From Thaumarchaeota archaeon 13_1_40CM_4_38_7 (lineage in GTDB: Archaea > Thermoproteota > Nitrososphaeria > Nitrososphaerales > Nitrosopumilaceae): a stretch of DNA of 38,253 nucleotides. A program made the position numbers and the translations under genes. Location: positions 1 through 38,253 of the forward strand of contig MNFB01000010.1 in NCBI GenBank assembly GCA_001917995.1, read 5' to 3'. The notes under the pieces were generated by a model that was not told where the DNA came from, ran no database searches, and was given only the letters and a program-made list of their open reading frames with translations. Positions 9,834 to 18,126 of this stretch are shown piece by piece (position 1 is the first letter of the stretch; each line of letters begins with the position of its first letter).

Positions 9834-10022
9834 CTAGGCCCCAATGGCTATTCTGGAGTTTCTAGTAAAAAATTCTAGGAAATAAAAGCAATGGTTATGG
9901 AATTGCTCGGCAGATTTTCTTCCGCACTTTGTACATATTTTTTGTATTAGTCTCCTGCATTCTGAACATTGTGAGTACCCTATCAGTTCAGTTCCACAAC
10001 AGCGGCAACTTTCATCAGGCAT
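9834..10022 (-). CDS. Small zinc-ribbon protein, unknown function
   Basis: MPDESCRCCGTELIGYSQCSECRRLIQKICTKCGRKSAEQFHNHC: three CxxC pairs in 62 aa. Confidence 0.6.
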   Translation of the reverse strand: MPDESCRCCGTELIGYSQCSECRRLIQKICTKCGRKSAEQFHNHCFYFLEFFTRNSRIAIGA

Positions 10023-10200
10023 TCATCAACCACTGTTCTAGATATGTACAAGGTTTTTCTTTAGTCATATGTCTTTAGTTACCATATTCTATATAGCCAA
10101 ATGAGGTCTATTTTGGATTCACATAGGGACAAATCCTTTCCTAGTTCTTGAAATCCAGGCCATACTAAATCTAGAAATTACGATTATCTTCTTTCTGCAT

Positions 10201-10512
10201 TTAACACTTACAGGCTGGCTCTTCACAACACATTACCATCTTCTGGCCAGCCTTTACTATATCACTGATAATCTTTGCAATATCTTTGTTAGATATTGAA
10301 TACATGGTCATTTTCCCGTTTTCTCTGGTCTTTACTATATTGCATTGTTTAAGGGCTTTTAGATGATGTGATATCAATGGTTGTTCTTTTCTCAATTTAG
10401 AAACAATATCATTAACTGACATCTCATTATTTTTTTGTAAAAGATCCAGTATGCTAAACCGTGTCTCTTCACAAATGCATTGTAAGAGAGTAACTCCATT
10501 CATATCAATCAA
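10201..10512 (-). CDS. arsR: ArsR-family HTH repressor
   Basis: Winged helix NDIVSKLRKEQPLISHHLKALKQCNIVKTRENGKMTMYSI; C-terminal CCEEPACKC. Alternative ATG start at 10503. Confidence 0.9.
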   Translation of the reverse strand: MIDMNGVTLLQCICEETRFSILDLLQKNNEMSVNDIVSKLRKEQPLISHHLKALKQCNIVKTRENGKMTMYSISNKDIAKIISDIVKAGQKMVMCCEEPACKC

Positions 10513-10546
10513 AATTTATATAAATCTCTATTAATATAAAGATTAT
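10504..10546. promoter_or_regulatory. Divergent arsR/arsC promoter region with A/T-rich palindrome (ATTTATATAAAT)
   Basis: 43 nt between ATG of arsR and GTG of arsC; contains ATTTATATAAAT (self-complementary) and TTAATATAAAG, TATA-box-like on both strands. Confidence 0.5.
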
Positions 10547-10945
10547 GTGTTAGAGAAAAGAATACTTTTCGTCTGTGTAGAAAATGCTGGAAGAAGTCAA
10601 ATGGCGGAAGGCTTCTTCAGAAAGATTTCACCAGCAGAGTATCAACCCATAAGTGCTGGCACAAATCCTACTGATATAATTAATCCTCTTGCAATAGAAG
10701 TAATGAAAGAGATCGGAATAGATATTACCAAACAAAAACCCAAAGTTCTTTCTGATGATATGATAAGAAATTCTGTCAAGATTGTAAACATGGGATGCAT
10801 GGATAAAGAATCATGCCCTGCATTATTCGTAAATAATGTAATAGAATGGAATATCTCTGATCCAAAAGGTAAGCCAATAGAACAGGTGAGGAAGATAAGA
10901 GACGAAGTTGAAGCAAAGGTAATGGAACTTGTTGCAATCCTCTAA
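10547..10945 (+). CDS. arsC: Arsenate reductase, LMW-PTPase fold (thioredoxin-coupled type)
   Basis: ILFVCVENAGRSQMAEGF (CX5R P-loop); second Cys pair GCMDKESCPA; EWNISDPKGK. Confidence 0.9.
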   Translation: MLEKRILFVCVENAGRSQMAEGFFRKISPAEYQPISAGTNPTDIINPLAIEVMKEIGIDITKQKPKVLSDDMIRNSVKIVNMGCMDKESCPALFVNNVIEWNISDPKGKPIEQVRKIRDEVEAKVMELVAIL

Positions 10946-11627
10946 GCTCGGCTTCTCCTCAAATCAAAAGAAATTCATTGCTGAGTTTGTTGGTACTTTT
11001 GTCTTGGTCGTTTGTGCCACAGGTTCTATAGTTTTAGACGCCAAGATAGGTGGGTCTCTAGGTTTATCTTTCATAGCTTTTGCTCCTGGAGTTGGAGCTG
11101 CTGTTATGATCTATAAATTTGCTAAAATTTCTCTGTCTAACTTCAATCCCGCTGTAACTGTAGGTTTTCTCATTACAAAACACATTCCAGTACGATTATT
11201 TCCTCTTTATTTTACGGCAGAAATTAGTGGAGCATTATTAGGAACCGTATTTGTAAAATATGTTATTGGAGCAGAGGCAAATTTAGGTACTAATTTCCCT
11301 AACTATTCTTATCCTATTCCTCTAATCTTTGGAGTTGAAGTTCTTGCTACTGTATTTCTGATGGGAATGATTCTGCTAGTAATCCATACAAATGGATTGA
11401 GAGGATTTGGTTGGATAGCAATAGGTTCTGTGATTGGTTTAGACATTTTCTTTCTATCGTTTATCTCTGGTGCTTCAATGAATCCTGCTCGCTCCCTTGC
11501 TCCAGCCATATTTTCTGGAGCGATAGGTGACCTTTGGTTATACTGTAGCGCAACTTTTGTCGGCTCTGCTATTATTGCAGTGATTTATAGAAAGATAAAA
11601 GATCGATTCTTACCAAAGGTTCAGTAG
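10929..11627 (+). CDS. MIP/aquaglyceroporin family channel
   Basis: Two NPA motifs: SNFNPAVTVGF and GASMNPARSLAPA; six-TM pattern; overlaps arsC 3' end by 17 nt (TTG start). Confidence 0.9.
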   Translation: MLQSSKLGFSSNQKKFIAEFVGTFVLVVCATGSIVLDAKIGGSLGLSFIAFAPGVGAAVMIYKFAKISLSNFNPAVTVGFLITKHIPVRLFPLYFTAEISGALLGTVFVKYVIGAEANLGTNFPNYSYPIPLIFGVEVLATVFLMGMILLVIHTNGLRGFGWIAIGSVIGLDIFFLSFISGASMNPARSLAPAIFSGAIGDLWLYCSATFVGSAIIAVIYRKIKDRFLPKVQ

Positions 11628-11636
11628 ATCAGCTTT

Positions 11637-12791
11637 ATGATATCGCATAATGATTTGCATGTTAAGGCAATACTTGTAATATCTGCTTTATTCTTGGTCA
11701 CTTGTGCAGTAAATCTACAGGCTCCACTGTACTACAAATACGCAGAATTGTCAGGCTATGGATATGGATTGATAACAGTTGTCTTTGCGGCTTACGTGAT
11801 AGGGGTTCTTCCTACCTTGGTTCTATTTGGTGGGATCTCCGATCGCATTGGTAGAAAAAACTCGATACTGCTTGCCCTAATACTAGCAATATTGGCCACC
11901 AGTTTAATGATTATCCTGCCAAAAATTCAAACATTGTTTGTTGCGCGTATACTGCAAGGAATCAGCTTTGGATTATGTGCAGGTGCTGCCTCTGCGTATC
12001 TCACTCAATCAATGGAAAACCCTGCAAGGGCAGCAGCATATGTTGCTGCATCAACGTCTGTTGGGTTTGGCATGGGTGCCTTGTTTACAAGTGGCGCGCT
12101 CTTGACTGGACAGTCCTTAGTACCTCCAAGCTACTGGATTATTGTTATTATCACGATAAGTTGCTCTGTAATGTTTTTGGGCATTATTCCAGAACAGAAA
12201 AGATTACACAATACGATTCTGATACTGGCAAAGATACCAAAAGGTACGCTCCTAATTGGATTAACAATCACAACTGCTTGGGCAGTAAGTGGGTTAACTA
12301 CTGCGATCCTACCTTCGCAATTGGCACAACAAGGCCTCGCTAGTTGGTCAGGGTTAGCAATATTCCTCGTGATGGGTATAGGCGCAATCGCTCAGCCCAT
12401 AGCACGTAAGATGGAACCATTACGTTCGATTAAGATAGGTTTTGTACTGATACCATCAGGATACTTGCTGATGTTGATGGGATCTTGGTCAGGAAATATT
12501 GCTATTGTATTAACTGGTACATCACTTGCAGGCCTTGCATGTTACGGCTTTACCTATCTTGGTGGGCTAGCACAATTTTCAAAGGCTGGAGGACTTTACA
12601 ATGCAAGAGCAATATCGGGATACTATTTGTTTTCATATGTCGGCTTTAGTGTACCAATAGTCCTTTTGGGATTTGTTTCTGATGTTGTAGGAATACTTGG
12701 GGCACTGACTTATTTTGGAATTGGTATTGTTATTGCAAATGTTCTTCTATTTGTCTTGTTAAGATCACAGAACACAAAAAAAATTCATTAA
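11637..12791 (+). CDS. MFS transporter
   Basis: GGISDRIGRKNSILLALIL MFS loop 2-3 motif; about 12 hydrophobic segments; 10 nt after aquaporin gene. Confidence 0.85.
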   Translation: MISHNDLHVKAILVISALFLVTCAVNLQAPLYYKYAELSGYGYGLITVVFAAYVIGVLPTLVLFGGISDRIGRKNSILLALILAILATSLMIILPKIQTLFVARILQGISFGLCAGAASAYLTQSMENPARAAAYVAASTSVGFGMGALFTSGALLTGQSLVPPSYWIIVIITISCSVMFLGIIPEQKRLHNTILILAKIPKGTLLIGLTITTAWAVSGLTTAILPSQLAQQGLASWSGLAIFLVMGIGAIAQPIARKMEPLRSIKIGFVLIPSGYLLMLMGSWSGNIAIVLTGTSLAGLACYGFTYLGGLAQFSKAGGLYNARAISGYYLFSYVGFSVPIVLLGFVSDVVGILGALTYFGIGIVIANVLLFVLLRSQNTKKIH

Positions 12792-12799
12792 AAAAGAAT

Positions 12800-13822
12800 A
12801 TGGAACCAATAAGAATAGATGGTGCTTTTGGAGAGGGTGGTGGACAAATTATCCGAAGTGCAATTACATTGTCTGCTATTACCGGAAAGCCCGTAGAAAT
12901 TGAAAACATTCGTAAAAATAGAAAGGTCCTAGGACTGAGACCCCAACACATGCTTGGGGTAAAAATTCTGTCAAAAATTTGCCAAGCAAAAGTGGAAGGT
13001 CTGCATGTAAACTCTACCTTTCTTAGATTCTTTCCATCCGAGGGAGTTGATATGAATCTGAAAGAAGACGTTGGCACTGCAGGCAGCATTCCATTAATCT
13101 TGCAGGTACTTGTTCCCGCAGTCTCTCTTATGAAAAAGAGCTTACGGCTCTCAATTATAGGTGGGACAGATGTTCCATGGAGTCCTACGTCTGATTATAC
13201 AAGATTTGTCTTAGGGGAGGTATTTTCCAGAATTGGAATAAATTTTGAAACTGAAATTAAAAAACGTGGATATTATCCAAGAGGAGGAGGCTTGATAGAA
13301 ATAGGAATAATTCCATGCAAAAAGCTAAGTCCTGTCTCGCTCCTTGAACGTACTACTAAATCTACAAGACTTGTTTGTTCTTATTCAAAGATACCAAAGG
13401 AAGTAGTAGAAAAAGAGGTAGATAGCGCAAAAACAATTCTTGAAGCAAATGGATTTTCATGTGATTACGTGGTAAAAGAAGAAATTGCGCTTGACAAGGG
13501 ATGTTCCATGCTTGTATTTTCGCATGATAGAAGTTCTGTTATTGGATCTGATTCAATCTACCAAGGAAAGATGGAGGGGATTGGTGAATTCATAACAAGA
13601 AAATTCGTCCAATCAGATCTTGGAGTAGACCTATGTCTTTCCGATATGCTGGTGGTTCCACTTTCGCTAATCAATGAAACGTCAACATATAGAATAAAAC
13701 AAATTACAAAGCATTTAGAAACTAACCTCTTTGTTGCTTCAAAGATAACTAACTGCAAGTATGGCATAGAAAGACTTGATGATGGTTTTGAGGTAAGAAT
13801 AGTTGGTAGCTCATATTCCTGA
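12800..13822 (+). CDS. rtcA: RNA 3'-terminal phosphate cyclase
   Basis: IDGAFGEGGGQIIRSAITLSAITGKPVEIENIRKNRKVLGLRPQH and YPRGGGLIEI. Confidence 0.94.
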   Translation: MEPIRIDGAFGEGGGQIIRSAITLSAITGKPVEIENIRKNRKVLGLRPQHMLGVKILSKICQAKVEGLHVNSTFLRFFPSEGVDMNLKEDVGTAGSIPLILQVLVPAVSLMKKSLRLSIIGGTDVPWSPTSDYTRFVLGEVFSRIGINFETEIKKRGYYPRGGGLIEIGIIPCKKLSPVSLLERTTKSTRLVCSYSKIPKEVVEKEVDSAKTILEANGFSCDYVVKEEIALDKGCSMLVFSHDRSSVIGSDSIYQGKMEGIGEFITRKFVQSDLGVDLCLSDMLVVPLSLINETSTYRIKQITKHLETNLFVASKITNCKYGIERLDDGFEVRIVGSSYS

Positions 13823-14305
13823 GTGAAGTAGTGCCGCCGTAAACAAAATGGCTACGGAGACAACTACTGTAATCCTACCTAGCATGATAATTTTTGAGCG
13901 AAGCTTTTGCAAGAGTTCGGATGAAAGCTGTCCTGATTCTATCCTTCTTTCTGTTTCAGATCTAATCAATCTTACATGTACCGCAAAGGTGACAATTAAG
14001 ATGATTACAAGTATTATCTTTACTACAAGAACCAACCCATAGTTAGTTGATAAAAATAATGATGGTTTTGCAAACAAGTTAACAGAGTTATAGATTCCAC
14101 TTGCAATTAGGATTAGCAACGATGGAATTGCAATTCTGTTAAATTTTCTTCCCACACGAATCATTATGGCTAGTCTTCCCTCTACAGAATCTGAAATTGT
14201 CTTAAGAAGAGGAGCAAGTACAATTCCAATGAACATAGATCCCCCAACCCATATGGAAGCTGCAACAAGATGAGCCCACATGATAAGGGCGTCAAGCAAT
14301 ATCAT
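13811..14305 (-). CDS. CopD-like integral membrane protein
   Basis: Four TM helices; MWAHLVAASIWVGGSMFIGIVLAPLL resembles CopD-type membrane domain. Confidence 0.6.
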   Translation of the reverse strand: MILLDALIMWAHLVAASIWVGGSMFIGIVLAPLLKTISDSVEGRLAIMIRVGRKFNRIAIPSLLILIASGIYNSVNLFAKPSLFLSTNYGLVLVVKIILVIILIVTFAVHVRLIRSETERRIESGQLSSELLQKLRSKIIMLGRITVVVSVAILFTAALLHSGI

Positions 14306-14430
14306 GCATCTATACCAAAGTCAATGAATAATATCTATTCTGATCTGAAATTGTAATGTGATACCATTTATGAAAACCTAAAGGTAACCCTAGTTAAGAA
14401 TATAAAAAATTAGTTTAAGCGTATTTCAGC

Positions 14431-14613
14431 TTAAAATCTTCTTTCGCCACGATGTTTTGGTAAACATTCACGACAATATACTGGTCTTCCTTCTTTTGGT
14501 TGGAAAGGTACCTGTGTTTCTTTTTTGCAATCCGCACATGTTGCAGGATACATTTGTCTGTCTGATGACATACATTTTGGAAATTCTAGCCGCATAATAA
14601 CTATATCGTACAC
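14431..14613 (-). CDS. CxxC-x17-CxxC small zinc-binding protein
   Basis: ATCADCKKETQVPFQPKEGRPVYCRECLPKHRG; true start may be an internal ATG. Confidence 0.65.
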   Translation of the reverse strand: MYDIVIMRLEFPKCMSSDRQMYPATCADCKKETQVPFQPKEGRPVYCRECLPKHRGERRF

Positions 14614-14699
14614 AAACGAATACCTAGTGTATCACAAAACTTGAGCAGTGTCTTATCTGAGAAGGTTTTTTAGTTAATTAGAACTCGTAGCTCCTAGAT

Positions 14700-15197
14700 T
14701 TGGTTAGCAGGGGAAAAGTTGTAATAATTGCGGCATTTGCTGGCCTCGGTTTCATGATGGTCTTTTTCTATCTTTATGCAAATTCCTTTCAAGGTGATCT
14801 TAACAAAGTAACGATTCGGCTCGAGAGTGTTAATATTCTTGATGAGAATAAACTGGATAAACGAGCCCACCTTAATGTAAGATTCTATATTCAAAACCCT
14901 ACGTCTATGGTATTGACGGTCTCTACCATCAATTATGAATTGTATGCAAATGGGAATAACGTTGGAGAGGGCCATTTTACAACAGAAGACATTCCAGAGG
15001 CCGGAAGACCCCCCCTTTTTGCGAATGATAATCTGACTTTATCAAACACATTTGAACTTGTAAATGATGATAAGATTTCAAAAGAATATCTGGCAATAAC
15101 AACTAATCAGGCAGTAAAATATGAAGCAAAAGGACAAATTACTATAGAGTCATTTTTGACAGCAGTTACCAAGGATTTTGATTCAACTTTGGGCTAG
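14700..15197 (+). CDS. LEA14-like (WHy-type) membrane-anchored protein, paralog of 20471..20989
   Basis: N-terminal TM then VTIRLESVNILDENK...NVRFYIQNPTSMVLTVSTINYELYANGNNVGEGHF...IPEAGRPPLFANDN. Confidence 0.6.
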   Translation: MVSRGKVVIIAAFAGLGFMMVFFYLYANSFQGDLNKVTIRLESVNILDENKLDKRAHLNVRFYIQNPTSMVLTVSTINYELYANGNNVGEGHFTTEDIPEAGRPPLFANDNLTLSNTFELVNDDKISKEYLAITTNQAVKYEAKGQITIESFLTAVTKDFDSTLG

Positions 15198-15592
15198 CCA
15201 AGTCCCCAACTTGTTTTGGTCTTTGGTGTAATTTTTACAAACGGAGCTTCTCCTTCTTTCCAAGGATTTTCCCTTACCCAGGCAAATTTTTTGTAGAAAA
15301 TATCGTACAAACGCTTGAACTCGGGACCCTTTTCTACAAGGATAGTTAAGCCTTGCACTATCACAGCTTTGTGCTTTGTAGGAGAGTAAATGTCGACTGA
15401 GATTGCAATCTTGTTGTTCTTTTTTAGATTTGTGTACTTTTTTGTGTCGTAATCAGTTGCAAAGTAAAAGTATCCGTCTTCAAAGTAATATGTTACAGGG
15501 GCTATGTGTGGTACATCTTTGGTACATGTTGCAACCCTACATCCTTCGTTTGCTTGAAGAAATTCAATTTCGCGTATCGTAAATTTTATCAT
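15194..15592 (-). CDS. Pyridoxamine 5'-phosphate oxidase-like FMN-binding protein
   Basis: EIEFLQANEGCRVATCTKDVPHIAPVTYYFEDGYFYFATDYDTKKYTNLKKNNKIAISVD. Confidence 0.82.
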   Translation of the reverse strand: MIKFTIREIEFLQANEGCRVATCTKDVPHIAPVTYYFEDGYFYFATDYDTKKYTNLKKNNKIAISVDIYSPTKHKAVIVQGLTILVEKGPEFKRLYDIFYKKFAWVRENPWKEGEAPFVKITPKTKTSWGLG

Positions 15593-15625
15593 GATATGCT
15601 ATTGTCTGTATCAAATAAAAAGAAA

Positions 15626-15699
15626 TGGGCCGAGAGAGATTTGAACTCTCGACCACCGCCGTGTCAGGGCGGTATCCTAACCAACTAGACGATCGGCCC
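15626..15699 (-). tRNA. tRNA-Val(GAC)
   Basis: Reverse complement GGGCCGA TC GTCT...CCGCC CTGACAC GGCGG...GAGAGTTCAAATCTCTC TCGGCCC A: full cloverleaf, anticodon GAC. Confidence 0.92.
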
Positions 15700-15780
15700 A
15701 ATAGAATACGACCTTATTGCAGACGTTATTAACGTTTAAGAAAACAAGAATAATATGCAATGTATTAAATAACTATCGTT

Positions 15781-16491
15781 ATGGTTGGTGATTTTTCATC
15801 AGAAGAAAAGAACGGCTTTTACAAAGCGGTCTTTTCAAGGAGAGATGTTAGGTCTCATTTTACTTCTGAGCCAATAGACGAAAAGGTATTATCAAAAATA
15901 CTCAATGCCGCACATCATGCGCCTTCTGTTGGATTTTCACAACCTTGGAATTTTATTCTTATCAAAGACATAGAAACGAGAACAAAAGTAAAGGATTCAT
16001 TCGAAAAGGAAAGAATTCGCTCTTCTATTCTAGTTAATGACCCTAAAAGATCAAAGTATCTCTCACTAAGATTGGAGGGGATCTTAGATTCAGCAGTAAA
16101 CATCTGTGTAACATATGATCCGTCAAAGTTTGGACCGTTCGTAATAGGGAGAACAAGCGTACCAGAAACTGGCATCTACAGCGTTTGCTGTGCAATACAG
16201 AATCTTTGGCTTTCTGCAAGAGCAGAAGGTATAGGCGTTGGTTGGGTAAGCATACTCTCAAATGACGATCTAAAAAAAATTCTTGATATTCCAGAACATG
16301 TTGTACCTGTTGCGTATCTATGTCTTGGAAATGTATCCAAGTTTGCAGAAAAACCCGATTTGGAGACTGTAGGCTGGCTGCCACGACTTGGTCTTAAGGA
16401 TGTAGTTTTCTATGAAAAGTGGAATAATGCTGATGATCCTAATTGGAAGCAGATTCGAGAAATGATAATTTCAAATCTTGATTACGCTTAA
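15781..16491 (+). CDS. bluB: 5,6-dimethylbenzimidazole synthase (BluB)
   Basis: FYKAVFSRRDVRSHFTSEPIDEKVLSKILNAAHHAPSVGFSQPWNFILI; ETGIYSVCCAIQNLWLSARAEGIGVGWVSIL. Confidence 0.88.
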   Translation: MVGDFSSEEKNGFYKAVFSRRDVRSHFTSEPIDEKVLSKILNAAHHAPSVGFSQPWNFILIKDIETRTKVKDSFEKERIRSSILVNDPKRSKYLSLRLEGILDSAVNICVTYDPSKFGPFVIGRTSVPETGIYSVCCAIQNLWLSARAEGIGVGWVSILSNDDLKKILDIPEHVVPVAYLCLGNVSKFAEKPDLETVGWLPRLGLKDVVFYEKWNNADDPNWKQIREMIISNLDYA

Positions 16492-16516
16492 ATGCTTACC
16501 AGGTTTGATTTTTTCT

Positions 16517-16609
16517 GGGCTCGTGGCGCAGAGTCTAAACGACGCGAAACATGGATAGCGCGGTAGCCTCCTAAGTTACAGGTCGAGGGATCGAAGCCCT
16601 CCGAGCCCG
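16517..16609 (+). tRNA. tRNA-Arg(CCT), interrupted by a probable noncanonical D-loop intron
   Basis: GGGCTCG...CGAGCCC G acceptor; D stem GCGC/GCGC; anticodon stem GTAGC CTCCTAA GTTAC; T arm GAGGG ATCGAAG CCCTC; D-loop is 28 nt instead of about 8-11. Confidence 0.88.
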
Positions 16610-16627
16610 TATTCTTCTAAGTTAGCT

Positions 16628-17050
16628 TTAGGTTTGAGTTATTATTCCAGCTGAGGGGTTTTTTACAACAGCCTTGAAGATGTCCACTGTGTAATCTCCC
16701 TGAAAGATATTGAGCACTTTATCACCATCAACGTTTTTAACTCTAAAGTAGTGTTCATAGGAACCATCATTTTTTACATCAGTTTGTGCAAAATATACTG
16801 GTTTTCCATCTTTGTAGATCTGAATTACAACAGGATAACCGGGTGCAGCATTTTGCACTGTCCCCCAAACACAAGCAAATGGAAGTTTGTTATCAGTTGA
16901 AATATGCATATAAACAATATTCTTTTGTAAAACCACGTTTTCCTCAGGTACTAGATTTTGATCCCATTGTACTCCTTGTGATGCTGGTAAAGTAACACTT
17001 GGGAGTATAAGCAGGAATAATGCAAATATCATACCTATTAGATATTTCAT
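16628..17050 (-). CDS. Secreted protein of unknown function
   Basis: Signal peptide MKYLIGMIFALFLLILPSVTLPASQG then beta-rich VWGTVQNAAPGYPVVIQIYKDGKPVYFAQTDVKNDGSYEHYFRV. Confidence 0.7.
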   Translation of the reverse strand: MKYLIGMIFALFLLILPSVTLPASQGVQWDQNLVPEENVVLQKNIVYMHISTDNKLPFACVWGTVQNAAPGYPVVIQIYKDGKPVYFAQTDVKNDGSYEHYFRVKNVDGDKVLNIFQGDYTVDIFKAVVKNPSAGIITQT

Positions 17051-17106
17051 GCTACTGATTCTTACATCGTTAAATATTAAGATGACGCATAACTAATTCA
17101 AGTCAA

Positions 17107-17226
17107 TTGGTTCTAGATGAAAAGCTAAACTATGAGTGTAAGTGCGATTGCCATTATGGAGGAGCAGTTAGCTGTCCTTCATGTAAGGAAAACCACGACG
17201 AGCATAGCTGCCCACACTGCAAGTAA
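17107..17226 (+). CDS. 39-aa Cys/His-rich microprotein (candidate)
   Basis: Frame from TTG: MVLDEKLNYECKCDCHYGGAVSCPSCKENHDEHSCPHCK*. 7 Cys and 4 His. Not in ORF track, which lists a different frame here (17132..17320). Confidence 0.5.
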   Translation: MVLDEKLNYECKCDCHYGGAVSCPSCKENHDEHSCPHCK

Positions 17227-17449
17227 CTATTTTCTTTTATTTTTGGAGCGTTCCTTCGCAGCCAGTGTTTTCAGGTTCGCTAGTTCAGTTTTTAATTTTT
17301 CAATCTCAACCAGTGTATGAAGATTTGCAATCTCAGACTTTAGGTTTTCAATTTCTGTATCCTTGTTTTTAAGTGAACTTATAAGATCATCTAGTTCAGC
17401 ATTAAGCTTTAGCTTTTGCTTGACTAATTTCGTTTGAACTTATCTGCAC
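17227..17449 (-). pseudogene. Coiled-coil reading frame lacking an in-frame start (apparent frameshift)
   Basis: 17439-17227 reads VQTKLVKQKLKLNAELDDLISSLKNKDTEIENLKSEIANLHTLVEIEKLKTELANLKTLAAKERSKNKRK*, heptad-like, but has no ATG/GTG/TTG before the upstream TAA. A GTG at 17449 begins MQISSNE... in the adjacent frame. Confidence 0.4.
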
Positions 17450-17471
17450 GGTGTGTTGGTAATGACCGACA

Positions 17472-17690
17472 TTACTTGCTAGTTTTTTTTTCTTCATTCC
17501 CATGGCCGTAACCCTGGGATCCATGCATGTAATCAGCACTCTTTTGAGCCAGCCAACATATTGCTACTAGAAACCATGAAGCTGAGATGAAAACCATCAT
17601 GGTAAAATGCAGCGCGTCTGGGAGTACAAAGTACAAACCACTCAGAGCTGAAGCGAGACAAGCTACTACGATCGTAGGAATATGTCCCAT
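17472..17690 (-). CDS. Small two-TM membrane protein, unknown
   Basis: MGHIPTIVVACLASALSGLYFVLPDALHFTMMVFISASWFLVAICWLAQKSADYMHG. Confidence 0.55.
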   Translation of the reverse strand: MGHIPTIVVACLASALSGLYFVLPDALHFTMMVFISASWFLVAICWLAQKSADYMHGSQGYGHGNEEKKTSK

Positions 17691-17776
17691 AAAACTACCT
17701 CAAAAGTAGTAGAATATAACAGTAATGGAAATTATCAAAACTAAAAAATTGTCTTTATAAAAATAGAGGGATTTTG

Positions 17777-18019
17777 CTAGTCACTGTTTTCAGCAATCTT
17801 CCTCTGAGTACCCTCTAATTCTGGAACTTCAGATTGCAAAATCTTAATCTTTTGTACAAGCTCATTTCGAAGATCTCTTGCGACTCGTCTTACTGTTGGT
17901 CTTGGGACACCAAGTTCTTCGACTACTTTGGTATAGATATCTTGTTTATCCGTTAAGCCTTTGTCAAGCAAGTTGTTGATAGCTTGTTTGATATTTGTGC
18001 TTTGAGTAGTACGGCTCAC
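17777..18019 (-). CDS. Small HTH-like protein, unknown
   Basis: IKQAINNLLDKGLTDKQDIYTKVVEELGVPRPTVRRVARDLRNELVQKIKILQSE: HTH-like followed by helix. Confidence 0.65.
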   Translation of the reverse strand: MSRTTQSTNIKQAINNLLDKGLTDKQDIYTKVVEELGVPRPTVRRVARDLRNELVQKIKILQSEVPELEGTQRKIAENSD

Positions 18020-18087
18020 GTTTTTTATTTTTCAGATCCTCTATATAAGACTGTTACTATGTTAGTGGTAATATTACATCTGTGAAA

Positions 18088-18126
18088 CTACCAGTGTTTA
18101 TGTTGACCAGATGGTAGAACCATCTG
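18088..18126. promoter_or_regulatory. Overlapping inverted repeats in divergent intergenic region
   Basis: CAGATGGT(18108-18115) AGA ACCATCTG(18119-18126) perfect 8-bp stem; TGGTAG(18112-18117) can alternatively pair with CTACCA(18088-18093). Confidence 0.45.

Noticed and set aside
15626-15699. Possible tRNA-Asp
   Set aside because: The plus strand shows GTC in the loop, but the gene is on the minus strand, so the anticodon is GAC (Val).
17132-17320. 62-aa ORF MSVSAIAIMEEQLAVLH...
   Set aside because: Out of frame with the Cys-rich microprotein and antisense to the coiled-coil frame; translation looks non-coding.
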